This document shows positions 47,648-57,235 of a stretch of DNA of 64,000 nt, one piece after another. The translations under genes and the position numbers were made by a program. Under the pieces are notes generated by a model. The model had not been told where the DNA came from, ran no database searches, and worked only from the letters and a program-made list of their open reading frames with translations. Source of the DNA: Cellvibrio sp. UBA7671 (lineage in GTDB: Bacteria; Pseudomonadota; Gammaproteobacteria; Pseudomonadales; Cellvibrionaceae). Location of the stretch: assembly GCA_002483145.1 (NCBI GenBank), contig DLHJ01000003.1, forward strand, positions 434,001 to 498,000. The letters are read 5' to 3'. Positions within the stretch are counted from its first letter, which is position 1. Every line of letters begins with the position of its first letter.

Positions 47648-49010
47648 TGATCGCTCCTTCTGTCATACCCTGACGCGCTGGTTTGATGCGGACGTAATCA
47701 ATAAACGCAGGATCTTGTTTGCGACCCGAGCCGCGCTGTGCAATTGCACCCGCAGCATTGGTGATGACTTTCTGACGAACTTCCGTTTCAAATAAAATGT
47801 TATCGATTTCTGCCTGCAATCTTTTGCGTGAGTATTCGATTTCACTTTGTGCGGTGTCACCTGATGCGGAGATATTAGGCTCCTGTGCACCCGCATTTAA
47901 CAGATCGCGAGCGATCAATGCTTTTTCCATTGTGCGCGCCAAGGCAATTTCACCCATTAATTTGCTAGCCAATATTTGTTGCTCATCGACCGGGGCGCGC
48001 TTCAGGTTTTGGATTGTCGAATCATTGATTACTACACCCATACCAGGAGCAGATAATTTGTTTAAGTCCGCTGACGTTATTTTGTAGTTCATGGGCTGAC
48101 TCATAATGGCCGCCAAATCAGCCGCAACAATTTCACGCTCAACACGAAATTGATAACGCAAGCCTTGTCCAACCGTGGTTTTTAATTTGTCGCAATCGAC
48201 ACAGGTGCGAATTTCGCGCTCACCCACGACCGCTTTAGCCCAAGTAGTTGCTGCAGTAGCGTTTGGAAATACCCGTGTAATATTTGGATCGCCAATTACA
48301 TCATCTTCATCCAGCGGCGTAGCAGTACCGACTAAGTGTGTGTATCCAGCACCAACTGTATCCTGGACTATCTTGATGGGAGGCTGCCCAATACCACCCT
48401 TCTTGGTGCCACCATCAAACATCACTCCTGCGTTACCTGCAGTAGCTTCAATAGATTGTTCTGCATCAACAGGGTTATCACCGGCAAGACTGGCTTTGTC
48501 CCACGAGCTCTTACGGGTGACAGCAATCCAGCCCTCTACTGGATCACGCCCGGAGCGCAAATCGGCTTTAGCATCACGGCAGGTTTTGAGAGAAAGCGTG
48601 TAGGACTCCTTAGCGTCTTTAAGACCCTTTGTCAGCGTGTCATAAAGCCCTGGCCAGTTTTCTTGTATCTTGGATAACCCCCACGCCGAGAAAACCGCTG
48701 TAGCAGCGCCTAGAACGTCTTCCGTGAGGCCGTAGACGTTATGCTTGATATTGCCGAAGGTATCGCTGATTCCAAAGCTGGGGTCGAATGAGCAGCCACG
48801 AAACATATTCCATTCCGCACCGGCCGATAAATTCAGCGTGGTTTTGTTGGACTGGTTGTAATACATGTAAGGATCGCCACCACCAATGGCGTAATACCAT
48901 GCCCCATCACCTGTAGGTCTCACCATGTCACCTGCACTTGATGTGCCGGGTACCAATGCAGTACACATAACCACAGACAAACATAAATATTTTTTGAGTT
49001 TGTTCATCAC
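47637..49010 (-). CDS. PFL_4711-family ICE conjugation protein (TIGR03755)
   Basis: The 457-residue exported protein has a signal peptide (about 1-26, ending GTSSAGDM), then YYAIGGGDPYMYYNQSNKTTLNLSAGAEWNMFRGCSFDPSFGISDTF (seen as YYAIGGGDPYMYY and WNMFRGCSFDP), and a Cys pair CVDCDK at about residue 273. The C-terminal third is a long helix. Order and motifs agree with the TIGR03755 family, always next to TIGR03756. Periplasmic, presumably part of the mating channel or pilus assembly, with disulfides. Confidence 0.87.
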   Translation of the reverse strand: MMNKLKKYLCLSVVMCTALVPGTSSAGDMVRPTGDGAWYYAIGGGDPYMYYNQSNKTTLNLSAGAEWNMFRGCSFDPSFGISDTFGNIKHNVYGLTEDVLGAATAVFSAWGLSKIQENWPGLYDTLTKGLKDAKESYTLSLKTCRDAKADLRSGRDPVEGWIAVTRKSSWDKASLAGDNPVDAEQSIEATAGNAGVMFDGGTKKGGIGQPPIKIVQDTVGAGYTHLVGTATPLDEDDVIGDPNITRVFPNATAATTWAKAVVGEREIRTCVDCDKLKTTVGQGLRYQFRVEREIVAADLAAIMSQPMNYKITSADLNKLSAPGMGVVINDSTIQNLKRAPVDEQQILASKLMGEIALARTMEKALIARDLLNAGAQEPNISASGDTAQSEIEYSRKRLQAEIDNILFETEVRQKVITNAAGAIAQRGSGRKQDPAFIDYVRIKPARQGMTEGAINEP

Positions 49011-49022
49011 ATACCCCTTAAA

Positions 49023-49976
49023 TTAAAAATCGATTTTGCCGATATAGGCGCCTTTGGCTTCGCAGCAGGCGTAATAGCGCCAGAGAGCCCACAGATAACT
49101 TTCGCGGGTTTTATTTTTGCCATTAGCCCAGGTAGCTGAACCGCCGAATATTCGTGTTGAGTTTTCTAATGACGGCGCCAACATTTGAAAACGATTGTCG
49201 TGACTTTCGTTGACGGTAACGGGGTCAGGTGGCCAACAACGATTTTCACAGCTGCCCGTTGCGGGCAAATAAATATGTGGTTGCGCATTTCGCGTAACAA
49301 TTTCACTGGCGCGGTGGGCTGCGACAGCTGCATTGATAGGGTCGTATGGGTGAGCGCCCCAACCGCAGCGAGGATAGAGCGGTGCCCAATACCCTTGGCC
49401 AATACCTGGCAACCAGGCGCTGGTTTCAATTTTGGGAATGCCCAGGATTGATTGCGGAAAAATCTGCTCGATGCCTGGATCATTCCAAGATGGGTCAAGG
49501 CTGCTTTCGAAATGCGGTAACATAGGGATGCTCAGCATTGACTGACAGAAATATTCTTCGTCGCCCAGTGCGTTATAAAACGGCAAGGCAGGATGCGAAA
49601 TAATTTCAACATGCTTAAAGTCCAGAGGTGTTTCCTGGTTATCTGCATCTTCTGTCTGGCTGATTGCGCCACTGGGCGTATCATTCCAATCCTTTATTTC
49701 ATCCCACTCGGTTTGATAGGTGTAACTCGCCACCACAAGATCAGGAATGTAATGACCAACACGAACAGACTCTTCAATGTCGCAACTAAATAAGGTGCAC
49801 TTTAACCAGAAACAGATCCCCAAAACTTCCCAGTCAAAACAATCAATACAATCGATCGCCGCCTTAATAATGTCTTCTGTTTCAAGAGAGCCATGCTTGG
49901 GGCCGGTGGGCACAGACTGCGAAACCGCACTCGCGGAACAAGTAAGCAACAACAATAGCAACGTAAATTTTTTCAT
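49023..49976 (-). CDS. PFL_4710-family, TraU-like ICE conjugation protein (TIGR03756)
   Basis: The 317-residue exported protein has a signal peptide (about 1-18) followed by CIDCFDWEVLGICFWLKCTLFSCDIEESVRVGHYIPDLVV (seen as IDCFDWEVLGICFW and VGHYIPDLV), a Cys-rich start characteristic of TraU-type mating-pair stabilisation proteins. Further Cys clusters near CENRCWPPDP and YYACCEAKGAY. Many Cys pairs require the periplasmic disulfide machinery. It begins three bases from the PFL_4709 gene stop. Confidence 0.88.
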   Translation of the reverse strand: MKKFTLLLLLLTCSASAVSQSVPTGPKHGSLETEDIIKAAIDCIDCFDWEVLGICFWLKCTLFSCDIEESVRVGHYIPDLVVASYTYQTEWDEIKDWNDTPSGAISQTEDADNQETPLDFKHVEIISHPALPFYNALGDEEYFCQSMLSIPMLPHFESSLDPSWNDPGIEQIFPQSILGIPKIETSAWLPGIGQGYWAPLYPRCGWGAHPYDPINAAVAAHRASEIVTRNAQPHIYLPATGSCENRCWPPDPVTVNESHDNRFQMLAPSLENSTRIFGGSATWANGKNKTRESYLWALWRYYACCEAKGAYIGKIDF

Positions 49977-49978
49977 CG

Positions 49979-50404
49979 CTACTGCTCCCGAATAGATTCA
50001 ATATGTTGACGGTATAGCATTGTGGCTTGAGCAACATCCGTACTTCCGTAAATCACATACTTACCATCATCAAACACAATCGCCGGAATTTTTTTTAGTT
50101 GGTATTGCATCATTTTCTGACGACCGCGATAGGCATCACGCATGGCTATTTGGTACGCCTTACCTTCCTCTGATGTAAAAAATTGCTTCGCTTTTATCAA
50201 AGCTAGTTTTTCATCGGCAGGCAACTTGGGAGCAAGGCGTTTTTTTAAGCGCGAGGGTTCGCTGAGATCATAATGAATGACTTCTACCGCATTCACTGAA
50301 CCCACATTTGCGGGTGACTCGGTAAACATCTCTATCCGCTCTTGAGCAAAAGCGGGAGCTGCAATTAACACCATGAGCAATATGCATTTATTTGCTAGGT
50401 ACAT
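49979..50404 (-). CDS. PFL_4709-family ICE conjugation protein (TIGR03757)
   Basis: The 141-residue protein has a signal peptide (MYLANKCILLMVLIAAPAFAQ, split: N-region MYLANK and core CILLMVLIAAPAFA) followed by a thioredoxin-like fold, ERIEMFTESPANVG, and YQLKKIPAIVFDDGKYVIYGSTDV. It lacks a CxxC motif. The ATG at 50404 has GGAG seven bases upstream; the longer frame to 50491 overlaps the 50388 gene. It overlaps that gene by 17 bases. Confidence 0.85.
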   Translation of the reverse strand: MYLANKCILLMVLIAAPAFAQERIEMFTESPANVGSVNAVEVIHYDLSEPSRLKKRLAPKLPADEKLALIKAKQFFTSEEGKAYQIAMRDAYRGRQKMMQYQLKKIPAIVFDDGKYVIYGSTDVAQATMLYRQHIESIREQ

Positions 50405-50591
50405 GCGGAATACTCCAAACCCATTTACCATTGACCTCTGCACCAAATGCATTGTCGGTTGCCTTGAATAAGTGGCTTTTACGCGCATCAACTACCAAAT
50501 AATAAACATCGTCTTTTTTAATCTCGCTTAAATGACACGGCGTTTCTTTGCCTGCATCTATGCGAAAAGCGTATTGGATGCACTCACTCAT
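50388..50591 (-). CDS. Small hypothetical T4SS-region protein (67 aa)
   Basis: GGAGAG eight bases before the ATG supports it as a real gene between the VirB4-like ATPase and the PFL_4709 gene. It has an all-beta composition with KKDDVYYLVVDARKSHLF and GKWVWSIPHVPS. Family not recognised; overlaps the following gene by 17 bases in another frame. Confidence 0.7.
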   Translation of the reverse strand: MSECIQYAFRIDAGKETPCHLSEIKKDDVYYLVVDARKSHLFKATDNAFGAEVNGKWVWSIPHVPSK

Positions 50592-50610
50592 ATATCACTC
50601 TCCTGCATTT

Positions 50611-53442
50611 TCAAGATGCTTTGCGACGGCCTTTGGCAATCATCTCGCCAATCATGGCAGCCGCCTCAAGCTCAGAAATATTGTGTTGCTGCATGAGTTT
50701 AAACCGCGCCGTTTTTTCTTCTTTTTCAGACTGCCCCAATGCCAGGCAAAGCCCCGGTGGAACAATTCGAAACAAGCCTTGTACGGTGTCACTTAAGATG
50801 ACGCCTTCAGTGTATTTGCGCGGCGCTTTAGTGGTGGAGAGCATCATGGTGCGCTGATCAGGCGTCAGCTTTTTAAAACGCTCGATATTGGCAAGCTCTC
50901 CCTGATCCACAAATAAACACATCCACCACTCAAACATGGCAAGCATTTTTTCTGCATCATCGGGATAATCCTTCATATTTTGCGTGGCTTGCCAGAGCCA
51001 TAAACCCATACGGCGTCCCAGAAGTTTTGACACCACAACCAAATAGGAGGCGAGTAATTTATCGGTGGTGATTACGTGCGCTTCGTCGGTAAGATTAATT
51101 GTGGGGCGACCGTCCCGCTGTGTGCGCTGAGCGCGCGCAATAATTTGATTTACGATGGAAATATACGCGACCGACAACTTATCTTTATTCGCGCCACCGG
51201 TGGCCAAAGTACCCATTTCAATTCGGATAAAATCGGCATCCGGTAATTCACTACCTGGCCGATTAAACAATTCACCAGCAAAGCCATCGATAAACAAGCT
51301 CATGGCTTCCACCATTTCATCGATACGACCAGCGCGTTCAGGCTTCTCTGGTTTTAGTGCTGCGAGCGCATGAATTACATCTTCAGTGAGGAGATCTTGT
51401 TTTCGCGCGAGCTTTGCTTGCTTTGCGGAATTGAGAATCGCCGTTTTTAACAAGCCAACATCAGAACGACTCATGCGCTCTTCTTCGCGCGTTTCTCCTC
51501 CGGTGACCATGAGCCGAGCAATAATCAGCATTTCACCCAAAATATCGCGCTGCCCACCGTCAGTAGTATCCGTATCCTTAGTAGCCGATTCCAACTCAGC
51601 CTCACCCTCCAATACTTCCTCCATAACAGAGTGGGCTTGAATTAAATTGCCATCGTCATCAATTAAATCTAGTGCGGGTTTAAAGGGCGGAATTGATGGA
51701 GCTACACCCGGGCGCAAGACAATATCCACAACTGACTTGCCCCATAATTTGAAAAACTCGGATAATAAATTGAATGAGTTACCGGCCTCGATCACCACCC
51801 AACGTGGATTGTGAATCGCTGTAATGAGCATTTGCAGCCACACCAAGGTGGCGGACTTACCGGCACCGGTGGGACCAAATAAAAACAGGTGTCCGTTTTT
51901 GGTTCGATCCTCTTGATATAGGGGGTCGCACATGAATCCTTCACCGCCACGATTAAAGCCCACAATCCCAGGATTGCCGGTACCAACGCTGCGACCATAA
52001 ACCGGTAAGAGATTCGCCAAGTGATGCGCATAGACAAGACGCTGGCGAATTTCCACTTGAGCTAAGGTAGGGTCGTATGCACCAGGCAAAAACCGGATAT
52101 AGCGATCGAGGCGCACTTCGTCGTATTCCGGATCAATAACTTGCAATCCATTTGCACTCAACTTGGTTTCTACTTGCATGATGACGGAATCAAGTTCGTC
52201 ATCATCTGATGCACGCAGTGCAACTCCAATACTGTAGGGATAGAGTTTATTTCCTCGTGCAATTTGCGCACGCGCATAATCCACTTCATCACGTGTCGCC
52301 TCTGCCTCTGGTGTATCACCTTTAGAGTTTTTAGCCAGTTTTTCCAAATGCTTCCGCACCGCGCTTTGCTGCTTCACAACAAAGTTGGTAATGACTAGCG
52401 AACCTTCTGGCAATTCATCAATCAGGCAGGTAATGCGCGCGTTTGCACCACTGACTTCCTCTTCGCTAACGTAGCGTTCTGCAGTGAGCTGACCTATCTT
52501 GGGGGCATGATTCATTTGCTCGATCGATAACACTGTGTGCGGCATTCCATCAAAATACCAGCAGCGGGTTTTTTCATCGGAACGCACATCGCGCGTCATC
52601 ACATCATTGGATAAATCATATTCAGCCGTTTTTTCGTCTTCGTTGTGTGCGTAGGGATTCAGGCGAAGCCATGCCTCTGTGTCACCCTGTGTCTGCTTGG
52701 GTTTTGGATTAAACCAACGGAATAACCAATTACGAATATCTTCGCCTTTTAAGCGGCGACCATTTAACCCGGCTGCCTTTAACATTTGATAAACGCGGTC
52801 ACATTGCGCATCCAATTCTTTTTCCGGTGTCATCCCTTTTCGGCGCGAGCTTGCACCATTGTGACGACGATAAAACACCATGTAGGTTTTGCGGCGGGAA
52901 CCACCCCAATTGCGATCGTTCGCCAGTGGATCAGTAAACAAGCCGCCTTTGCGCGACATATCCTCAATGTGTTCACGAAAAATGGTATCGATAAAATACT
53001 CAGTGTACTTATCGATGGTGGTGTCGCGCTGTGCATGCACCTTGATCGCATGTTCACGCAAGCGATCTACAATTGAAGTAAAAGACGCTGAGTCCAACCA
53101 TGAATAAGTTGTGACCACCCAAGGTGAATGATTTAGCTCTTCAAAGGTGCCAGTAATAAAATCTCGAATTTGATTGCGCTGTTGCGTCATAAACTCTTTT
53201 GAACGAGCCTCAGTAGGGACAGGCTGTATTTCAAATACCGCCGCCACACTCCGCCCGTCTTCAAGCAATAGTTTGTCGTTCTCAATAATATCTAGCCATG
53301 GCAAATAACCCGCGATCGATGATCGTTGTTTATAGGCACGCTTCAAATCATTCGCAGTAACGTCTTTACCGTGAATGGGAGCTCCGCGCAATAAATAATC
53401 CTGAATACCTTGCGAAACTTTCGTAATCAAGTCGGCAGTCAT
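50611..53442 (-). CDS. VirB4/TraC-like conjugative ATPase, PFL_4706 family (TIGR03744)
   Basis: The 943-residue protein has the N-terminal VirB4 domain, then Walker A LFLFGPTGAGKSATL (about 500-514), a long insert, Walker B INLTDEAHVI (about 790), and a conserved LWLWQATQNMKDYPDDAEKML with the sensor Gln. It powers pilus assembly and substrate transfer at the inner membrane. It overlaps the TIGR03751 lipoprotein gene by four bases (ATGA). Length is normal for the family. Confidence 0.93.
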   Translation of the reverse strand: MTADLITKVSQGIQDYLLRGAPIHGKDVTANDLKRAYKQRSSIAGYLPWLDIIENDKLLLEDGRSVAAVFEIQPVPTEARSKEFMTQQRNQIRDFITGTFEELNHSPWVVTTYSWLDSASFTSIVDRLREHAIKVHAQRDTTIDKYTEYFIDTIFREHIEDMSRKGGLFTDPLANDRNWGGSRRKTYMVFYRRHNGASSRRKGMTPEKELDAQCDRVYQMLKAAGLNGRRLKGEDIRNWLFRWFNPKPKQTQGDTEAWLRLNPYAHNEDEKTAEYDLSNDVMTRDVRSDEKTRCWYFDGMPHTVLSIEQMNHAPKIGQLTAERYVSEEEVSGANARITCLIDELPEGSLVITNFVVKQQSAVRKHLEKLAKNSKGDTPEAEATRDEVDYARAQIARGNKLYPYSIGVALRASDDDELDSVIMQVETKLSANGLQVIDPEYDEVRLDRYIRFLPGAYDPTLAQVEIRQRLVYAHHLANLLPVYGRSVGTGNPGIVGFNRGGEGFMCDPLYQEDRTKNGHLFLFGPTGAGKSATLVWLQMLITAIHNPRWVVIEAGNSFNLLSEFFKLWGKSVVDIVLRPGVAPSIPPFKPALDLIDDDGNLIQAHSVMEEVLEGEAELESATKDTDTTDGGQRDILGEMLIIARLMVTGGETREEERMSRSDVGLLKTAILNSAKQAKLARKQDLLTEDVIHALAALKPEKPERAGRIDEMVEAMSLFIDGFAGELFNRPGSELPDADFIRIEMGTLATGGANKDKLSVAYISIVNQIIARAQRTQRDGRPTINLTDEAHVITTDKLLASYLVVVSKLLGRRMGLWLWQATQNMKDYPDDAEKMLAMFEWWMCLFVDQGELANIERFKKLTPDQRTMMLSTTKAPRKYTEGVILSDTVQGLFRIVPPGLCLALGQSEKEEKTARFKLMQQHNISELEAAAMIGEMIAKGRRKAS

Positions 53443-53960
53443 CTGTGAGATAGCTCCTGCACTTGATGTTGGGTATTCGCCTTAATGGCGGATTTTTTTC
53501 GATCTTTCTTCAGTGCATCATTTTGCTCATGAACCTTCTGCACCTGATAGTCAGACAGGATCTTGGCTGCATCCAAGGTCTCACCTGGTAAGGCGTAGGG
53601 TTGTCGTTCGTACATTGAGAAGCGTGTAATGTAAGCAGGCACAGGGGCGCCGGTGGCTCCTACAGCATGAGGGCGAACGTACATAAACAAATCGGGATTA
53701 GGCAGTCGCGGATACAGATGATCTAAACGCTCTGGATAGGGTGGCAACCCCAATTGCTGATCTGAGGGAGCAACAGCTGGGCGCTGCATGAGCGTTGCCT
53801 GGCGCTCTGCAATTTGTTCCTGGTTCGACCCGGTATAGTCTTCATAGACTTGTTTCATTGTCGGCGCGTTAGGGTTGGCCACATCTTCGAGCTTTGAAGC
53901 ACAACCTGTTACCAGTAATGCAGATAACACCGTCAGTAAATTAATCGAGCGCATTAACAT
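53439..53960 (-). CDS. Conjugative transfer region lipoprotein (TIGR03751)
   Basis: The 173-residue protein has a lipobox LLVTGCASK and then PTMKQVYEDYTGSNQEQI, LPPYPERLDHLYPRLPNPDLFMYVRPH (seen as LYPRLPNPDLFMYV), and YERQPYALPGE, all features of the family. The likely start, ATG at 53960, has GGAGG six bases before it. A VirB7-like outer-membrane lipoprotein role is expected. It overlaps the VirB10-like gene upstream and the ATPase downstream. Confidence 0.86.
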   Translation of the reverse strand: MLMRSINLLTVLSALLVTGCASKLEDVANPNAPTMKQVYEDYTGSNQEQIAERQATLMQRPAVAPSDQQLGLPPYPERLDHLYPRLPNPDLFMYVRPHAVGATGAPVPAYITRFSMYERQPYALPGETLDAAKILSDYQVQKVHEQNDALKKDRKKSAIKANTQHQVQELSHR

Positions 53961-55416
53961 TATTGCCTCCGGTCGCATACGCTAATTTGCGTGCATCGCT
54001 GTGATAGTCGATGTAAAGATCCTGGGTGATATTGAGCGAAACCATGGCTGAGGGATCGACGTAAATAACATCAAATGTGTCACGCATACGTTTGCTGTAA
54101 AAATCCATCACGGTTTCCATAGAATCTGAATAAGTTTGATTGGTAATGAAGGCTGATTTGTCGCCGGTCACACTGGTCGAGCCGCCCCCCAAAGGATTAT
54201 CGGTAGTGGTCGTTTCAGCAGCCGCTTTTGCATCAAAATAGGATTTGGCTGTACCCAACAACCCCATCGTAAATAATTGCTTGTGCGCATCTGTAACCCT
54301 GCGTCCAGGGATGCAAGGTACACCTTGAGGATTCGTGACATACCCGATACTGGCTGACCCTTCGCTTTCAGCAAACGGTGATGTAGATTTACCCGATTTA
54401 GAGCCACCACCTCCTTGCTGTTGGTCATAACGCATATGCTGAATTCGTCCATCGGCAAATGTGTATGTGGCCGCAGTTAGGCTCACAGCAGCACATGATA
54501 GATTCCAATTTCCACGTACAATCCCTTCAAAAACAATTCCTTTCAAACCAGGAATTCGCAGGCCATTCGTTGCAAGGTTTTCTTCACCCACAATAAATTT
54601 AGCGGGAAATGGGTCCGACACTTTTCCGCCAAGCGGCACAGTGCCGATGAGAGCAGTCATTGCTACCGCTTTAAAAATGGTACCGCGCGCAGGAATGGTG
54701 TAATGCGGAGTGATATCCGGTGCAATTTTGCCACCTGTTTTTTTCAGGGTATTGGTGACACCGTATTTACTTGCAGTCTGTGATGCACCAGCAACACCTG
54801 ACGACATTTTTTCTTTGAGCATGGATTCGGCAAGTTTGGGATCAAACCCCAAAAGCTGTGTCCGTGTCATTGGCCGAATAGTGACGTAACCGGGCAACGA
54901 GCGCGGACCTTCGACCACACCCTTTTTATTTGAGGATTTACCATCTGTTTCACCCCAACCCAAATCATCTTCAGTTACTTCATAGCCATTTTTTTGTGCA
55001 GCTTTTTCCTTGCCATCCTTGAGCATGTTTTCAGACAGCACGTTGAAATCTTCTTTCATCTTGCCCAGCTCGCTGGTCAATTGCTTAAATAAAGGATCTT
55101 CAGTGACATTAGTTGTTGTGGTGCTGGATTGCGGTTTTCCTTCAAGCAGAGCAAGACGACGATCCAATTCTTCCTGGTTTTTTTTCAAGCGCTGATTTTC
55201 ATCCACTTGCGCGGTATAGCGAGCTGAAACCTCTTTGATAGTTTCAGAAACAGTATCACCATCCTCGCTAACAGCAGACGTAGGTTTTGGAGCCGCCGTT
55301 TGTATTGGAGTGGGCTTAGGCTCATTTTTGGAGTTGATAATGGCTGCTCCAACGGCCACACACAAAATAACGACAATGACCCACACCAACTTATTAGTGC
55401 TCATATTAGTAGCCAT
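53941..55416 (-). CDS. VirB10/TraB-like T4SS protein, PFL_4705 family (TIGR03752)
   Basis: The 491-residue protein has one membrane segment (LVWVIVVILCVAVGAAII, about 8-25), a Pro/Thr-rich spacer, a coiled coil (RLKKNQEELDRRLALLEGK), and a periplasmic beta-rich region with LPGYVTIRPMTRTQLLG and FEGIVRGNWNLSCAAVSLTA, ending GGNNVNALD. It bridges inner and outer membranes. The start at 55416 is set by GGAGG six bases upstream and overlaps the end of the TIGR03749 gene by 11 bases; a longer frame to 55500 has no site. Confidence 0.87.
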   Translation of the reverse strand: MATNMSTNKLVWVIVVILCVAVGAAIINSKNEPKPTPIQTAAPKPTSAVSEDGDTVSETIKEVSARYTAQVDENQRLKKNQEELDRRLALLEGKPQSSTTTTNVTEDPLFKQLTSELGKMKEDFNVLSENMLKDGKEKAAQKNGYEVTEDDLGWGETDGKSSNKKGVVEGPRSLPGYVTIRPMTRTQLLGFDPKLAESMLKEKMSSGVAGASQTASKYGVTNTLKKTGGKIAPDITPHYTIPARGTIFKAVAMTALIGTVPLGGKVSDPFPAKFIVGEENLATNGLRIPGLKGIVFEGIVRGNWNLSCAAVSLTAATYTFADGRIQHMRYDQQQGGGGSKSGKSTSPFAESEGSASIGYVTNPQGVPCIPGRRVTDAHKQLFTMGLLGTAKSYFDAKAAAETTTTDNPLGGGSTSVTGDKSAFITNQTYSDSMETVMDFYSKRMRDTFDVIYVDPSAMVSLNITQDLYIDYHSDARKLAYATGGNNVNALD

Positions 55417-56227
55417 AACCATCCTCCATAATTGCCGAAGCAAATGGTGTATCTGAGACCAGATATAAGGTGGTGCGATCTTCAAGTGTTCCGGCAGCAC
55501 CCAGTGTCAAATGTTGAGGAGTAATATGCGTGAAATTCCCGGCCACTAATCCAGAGTTGATATGAATCGCAATAGGGCTTGTATTGATCACCATCACCGC
55601 CGTCACGTAGCGACCATAACCCGACCACGCGCCGACAATCGAAAAACGATATTGCTCACCGGCTTGCGAACGCATCAATGGAAAGTTGGCAGGCAGTGCT
55701 GATATCGCCTGTGCATTAACATCCGGATTCACCGGAATTAATCGACGTGGTGCATAGAGCGATTGAGAAGCGAAACGAGTCAATATAAGCTCAGGTGGAT
55801 CAAGTAATTCCTGAATACCACTTGAAAACTCAGCGCTTTCGGAATCCTGACCTTGTTGTGCCACAACACGATCGGGATCTTCGATGATTAGAGATTCCAC
55901 GACGGCATTTTGTTGCGCAACCAAATCCACCAAATAAACAGTTTCATTGTCTGTGCTGGTAGCAATAGCTCGCACTGATTCAAATTCCTCAGTTGCCTTC
56001 CAATAAACAACACGCTGGTTGGGTGCAAGTGATTCCAGTTTTTCAGTTACTTCCAATGGCAGTTGCAATGCAACATCTGCTGGAAAAGTTACCCGAACTT
56101 CCTCACCGACGGGCAACACAATTGTGATCGGGTATTTGTCCCAAACGATGGTGCGATCAGCCAATGCCAATGAAGCACACAGCAGCTGCATGAGCAGTAT
56201 CACGGCTAAAATTTGGTTACGTTTCAT
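55406..56227 (-). CDS. VirB9/TraK-like T4SS protein, PFL_4704 family (TIGR03749)
   Basis: The 273-residue protein has a signal peptide (about 1-24), then RTIVWDKYPITIVLPVGEEVRVTFPADVALQLPLEV (seen as WDKYPITIVLPVGEEVRV), a central ETVYLVDL region, and a C-terminal beta domain with WSGYGRYVTAVMVINTSPIAI and LGAAGTLEDRTTLYLVSD. The secretin-like TraK role is inferred from operon position. Overlaps TIGR03746 by four bases. Confidence 0.86.
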   Translation of the reverse strand: MKRNQILAVILLMQLLCASLALADRTIVWDKYPITIVLPVGEEVRVTFPADVALQLPLEVTEKLESLAPNQRVVYWKATEEFESVRAIATSTDNETVYLVDLVAQQNAVVESLIIEDPDRVVAQQGQDSESAEFSSGIQELLDPPELILTRFASQSLYAPRRLIPVNPDVNAQAISALPANFPLMRSQAGEQYRFSIVGAWSGYGRYVTAVMVINTSPIAIHINSGLVAGNFTHITPQHLTLGAAGTLEDRTTLYLVSDTPFASAIMEDGYGY

Positions 56228-56868
56228 TGGCTTTTATTCCTCGCTTTTTTACTGTTCTCTTCTGCTTCCTGCTCGGCGCGAGTAGGGTCAACCATGAACC
56301 CATCGAGCGCCATGCCCATGACATTGCACTTACGTGTGTCAGGCACAACACGAAGTGAATAACTCATGCCAACGTCTTTAATAACGACGCCTTTAACCCG
56401 CTCTTGTATTGTTGTCAGTAGTGCAATCGAAAAAATATTGCCGCCAAGCGGTGTCACAAACTCCGGCTTATAAAGACCCAAGTCTGCTAGCACACGAGTT
56501 CGATCTAGCTCTCCTTGTCGCCGTTTCAGCGCTTCATTTTGTTTTAACCATCGCTCGAATTCAGGCGTTACCAGACATTGATACTCAGTGATTAATCGTG
56601 AATAATCTTCTTTGCCTGAAACACTCCAGTCATTCAAATTCCGCCACACATACACCGCAAAAAAGAATGCGTTTGCCGCTTGAAGTTCTCCAGGGTTTAA
56701 AACTGCACCCTTCGATAAATCCGGCGGAACATGCACTGTGATTTCATTTTGACGCGAATAAATGACCAGTGACTGCAAAAACAGCAGCCCCATTAATACC
56801 AATAAAACAATTCGCAGCGTCCAGATATGTGAATCGCGCGAATGTAATGCGTTGCGAGCATCACCCAC
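56224..56868 (-). CDS. VirB8/TraE-like T4SS protein, PFL_4703 family (TIGR03746, DUF2895)
   Basis: The 214-residue protein has one membrane segment near 20-37 (IVLLVLMGLLFLQSLVIYS) followed by a periplasmic domain with VPPDLSKGAVLNPGELQAANAFFFAVYVWRNLNDW (seen as HVPPDLSKGAV and FFFAVYVWRNLNDW). The length and first 60 residues match the family. Small overlap with TIGR03750 upstream. Confidence 0.86.
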   Translation of the reverse strand: MGDARNALHSRDSHIWTLRIVLLVLMGLLFLQSLVIYSRQNEITVHVPPDLSKGAVLNPGELQAANAFFFAVYVWRNLNDWSVSGKEDYSRLITEYQCLVTPEFERWLKQNEALKRRQGELDRTRVLADLGLYKPEFVTPLGGNIFSIALLTTIQERVKGVVIKDVGMSYSLRVVPDTRKCNVMGMALDGFMVDPTRAEQEAEENSKKARNKSQ

Positions 56869-57217
56869 GTCGTGCCCCCTTACCGAATCTTTCCGAATGA
56901 CCTATGAACTTTCCCGAAGCCATCCCGATACTTAACTTAAAAAGAAATAGTTTTTCTTTAAACCAAGTGAGATAAAATTTTTGCCGAATGTGTTTAAGCC
57001 AGTTCATTGCAAACCAGGACACACCCACAGAAATGATCAAACCAATGATTATGCCGAACATGATAAATCCGATGACAATCCCCACAACGACACCAATGGT
57101 TAAACCGATAAACGCTCCGATAAAAAATGACCCCATCAATTCAGACTGGGTGCAATCGTTGTAGACAATCGGTTCTTGATTAACAGCATCTGCCAATCGA
57201 TCATCATGTTCAGACAT
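56861..57217 (-). CDS. TraL-like small membrane T4SS protein (TIGR03750)
   Basis: The 118-residue protein starts with a soluble N-terminus containing EPIVYNDCTQSELMGS, then two to three membrane helices rich in Gly/Ile (IGLTIGVVVGIVIGFIMFGIIIGLIISVG, seen as a continuous hydrophobic block), then KEKLFLFKLSIGMASGKF. Follows the family layout; equivalent to TraL in F-like systems. Confidence 0.84.
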   Translation of the reverse strand: MSEHDDRLADAVNQEPIVYNDCTQSELMGSFFIGAFIGLTIGVVVGIVIGFIMFGIIIGLIISVGVSWFAMNWLKHIRQKFYLTWFKEKLFLFKLSIGMASGKFIGHSERFGKGARRG

Positions 57218-57235
57218 AAGGCAATCTCTTGGGAT